Positions 63,517-64,000 of a stretch of DNA of 64,000 bases are shown in pieces. The notes below the pieces were generated by a model. That model was not told where the DNA came from and did not search any database. It saw only the letters and a list, made by a program, of their open reading frames with translations. This DNA is from Aggregatilinea lenta (GTDB taxonomy: Bacteria; Chloroflexota; Anaerolineae; Aggregatilineales; Aggregatilineaceae): assembly GCF_003569045.1 (NCBI RefSeq), contig NZ_BFCB01000001.1, forward strand, positions 186,001 to 250,000, given 5' to 3'. Each line of letters starts with the position of its first letter. The stretch's first letter is position 1. Position numbers and translations under genes: made by a program.

Positions 63517-64000
63517 ATGCGAGAGACACAGGCCATTATCGAACGAGTACGCCACATTTCGGCAGAGATCCAGCACATCGACCTGTCGGTGGATCCCGCG
63601 CTGGCGCAGTTGCAGCCCGGCCAATCCGTGCTGGCCGCGCCTCAGGATCATTCCGCGTGGACGCCTTACCTGCGCGACCAATGGATCCCGGTCGATGCGC
63701 AGGGCGCGCGGCTGGTGGTCGAGCTGCCCATGACGGCGCACTACGCGCCGGGACAGGTGATGAGTCTGCTAGGCCCGGTGGGCAAACCAGTTCCGCTGCG
63801 CAGCGGCGCGCGCAACCTGCTGCTGATCGCGGAGGACGCCACGCCCACGCCGCTGGTGTGGATCGCCCGGCAGCGCGTGCGGGACGGGGCTGCCGTGACG
63901 CTGGTGCTCAGCGGGCGTGCGCTGGACTACTCGCTCGAACAGTTCCCGGCGGAGGTCGAGATCCTGCGCGGCGACACGGACTGGTCGTGGCCGGAGCAGG
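63517..64000 (+). CDS. Ferredoxin-reductase-like / PyrK-type electron-transfer protein (3' end cut off)
   Basis: First 161 residues of a protein whose end lies outside the window. HYAPGQVMSLLGPVGKPVPL and ARNLLLIAEDATPTPLVWIA at about residues 75-120 match the flavin-to-nucleotide-domain junction of PyrK, the electron-transfer subunit of dihydroorotate dehydrogenase B, and related sulfide-dehydrogenase-like reductases. The C-terminal cysteine cluster that would settle it is not in view. ATG 63517 has a weak GGAGTG site. A function in pyrimidine synthesis is likely but not proved. Confidence 0.65.
   Translation, partial: MRETQAIIERVRHISAEIQHIDLSVDPALAQLQPGQSVLAAPQDHSAWTPYLRDQWIPVDAQGARLVVELPMTAHYAPGQVMSLLGPVGKPVPLRSGARNLLLIAEDATPTPLVWIARQRVRDGAAVTLVLSGRALDYSLEQFPAEVEILRGDTDWSWPEQ

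Overview
The window is a GC-rich bacterial chromosome segment that most resembles Chloroflexota of the Anaerolineae type. Clues are mevalonate-pathway genes in a bacterium, a fused SdhC/SdhD membrane anchor, multi-PAS/GAF kinases, lipoproteins with Thr/Pro-rich linkers, and many dispersed intergenic palindromes. This assignment is inferred from gene content; no rRNA, tRNA or CRISPR array was seen.

Layout: 1-3.3 kb, a sugar ABC importer (binding protein cut by the window edge, two permeases). 3.5-6.3 kb, an FHA/zinc-ribbon protein and two mevalonate-pathway enzymes on the minus strand. 6.3-10 kb, a TetR regulator, an HSL-type hydrolase, a glycerophosphodiesterase and a polyprenyl diphosphate synthase. 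10-17.3 kb, a full branched-chain amino acid ABC importer (binding protein, two unusually long permeases, two ATPases) behind a structured leader. 17.3-20 kb, a lipoprotein and transketolase. 20.4-24.5 kb, a minus-strand cluster with two CoA-transferase-family subunits split by an S41 protease and a membrane metallopeptidase, headed by a 38-residue membrane peptide. 24.9-30.6 kb, a SnoaL-like protein, then citrate synthase divergent from sdhCD-A-B. 30.8-34.2 kb, a DUF4160/DUF2442 pair, a deoxynucleoside kinase, an SH3-like surface protein and a lipid kinase. 34.2-42.4 kb (minus strand), a soluble histidine kinase with a corrinoid/siderophore-type binding protein, purA, an S51-like peptidase, an M20 amidohydrolase, a LmbE deacetylase and a PSP1 protein. 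42.6-47.6 kb, a LysM lipoprotein, a GerW/YtfJ-like pair, a RiPP-precursor-like small protein divergent from a YxlEFG-like ABC operon, and a Nudix hydrolase. 48-54.9 kb, a 1220-residue histidine kinase, a bisphosphate nucleotidase-like phosphatase, SbcD and a flavin-binding protein. 55-64 kb, a YrdB-like protein, an AT-rich foreign-looking gene, SbcC, a methyltransferase, a propeller-like secreted protein, an MFS/HIT pair and the start of a PyrK-like protein.

Most genes are housekeeping: carbon entry, the TCA cycle and succinate oxidation, isoprenoid precursors, amino acid and sugar uptake, and repair of DNA ends. Less ordinary parts are a roughly 130-bp MITE-like family with terminal inverted repeats whose ends supply stop codons to two genes, two further palindrome families that recur side by side, the RiPP-precursor-like gene beside the YxlEFG-type transporter, the split CoA-transferase cluster, and the AT-rich gene between sbcD and sbcC.
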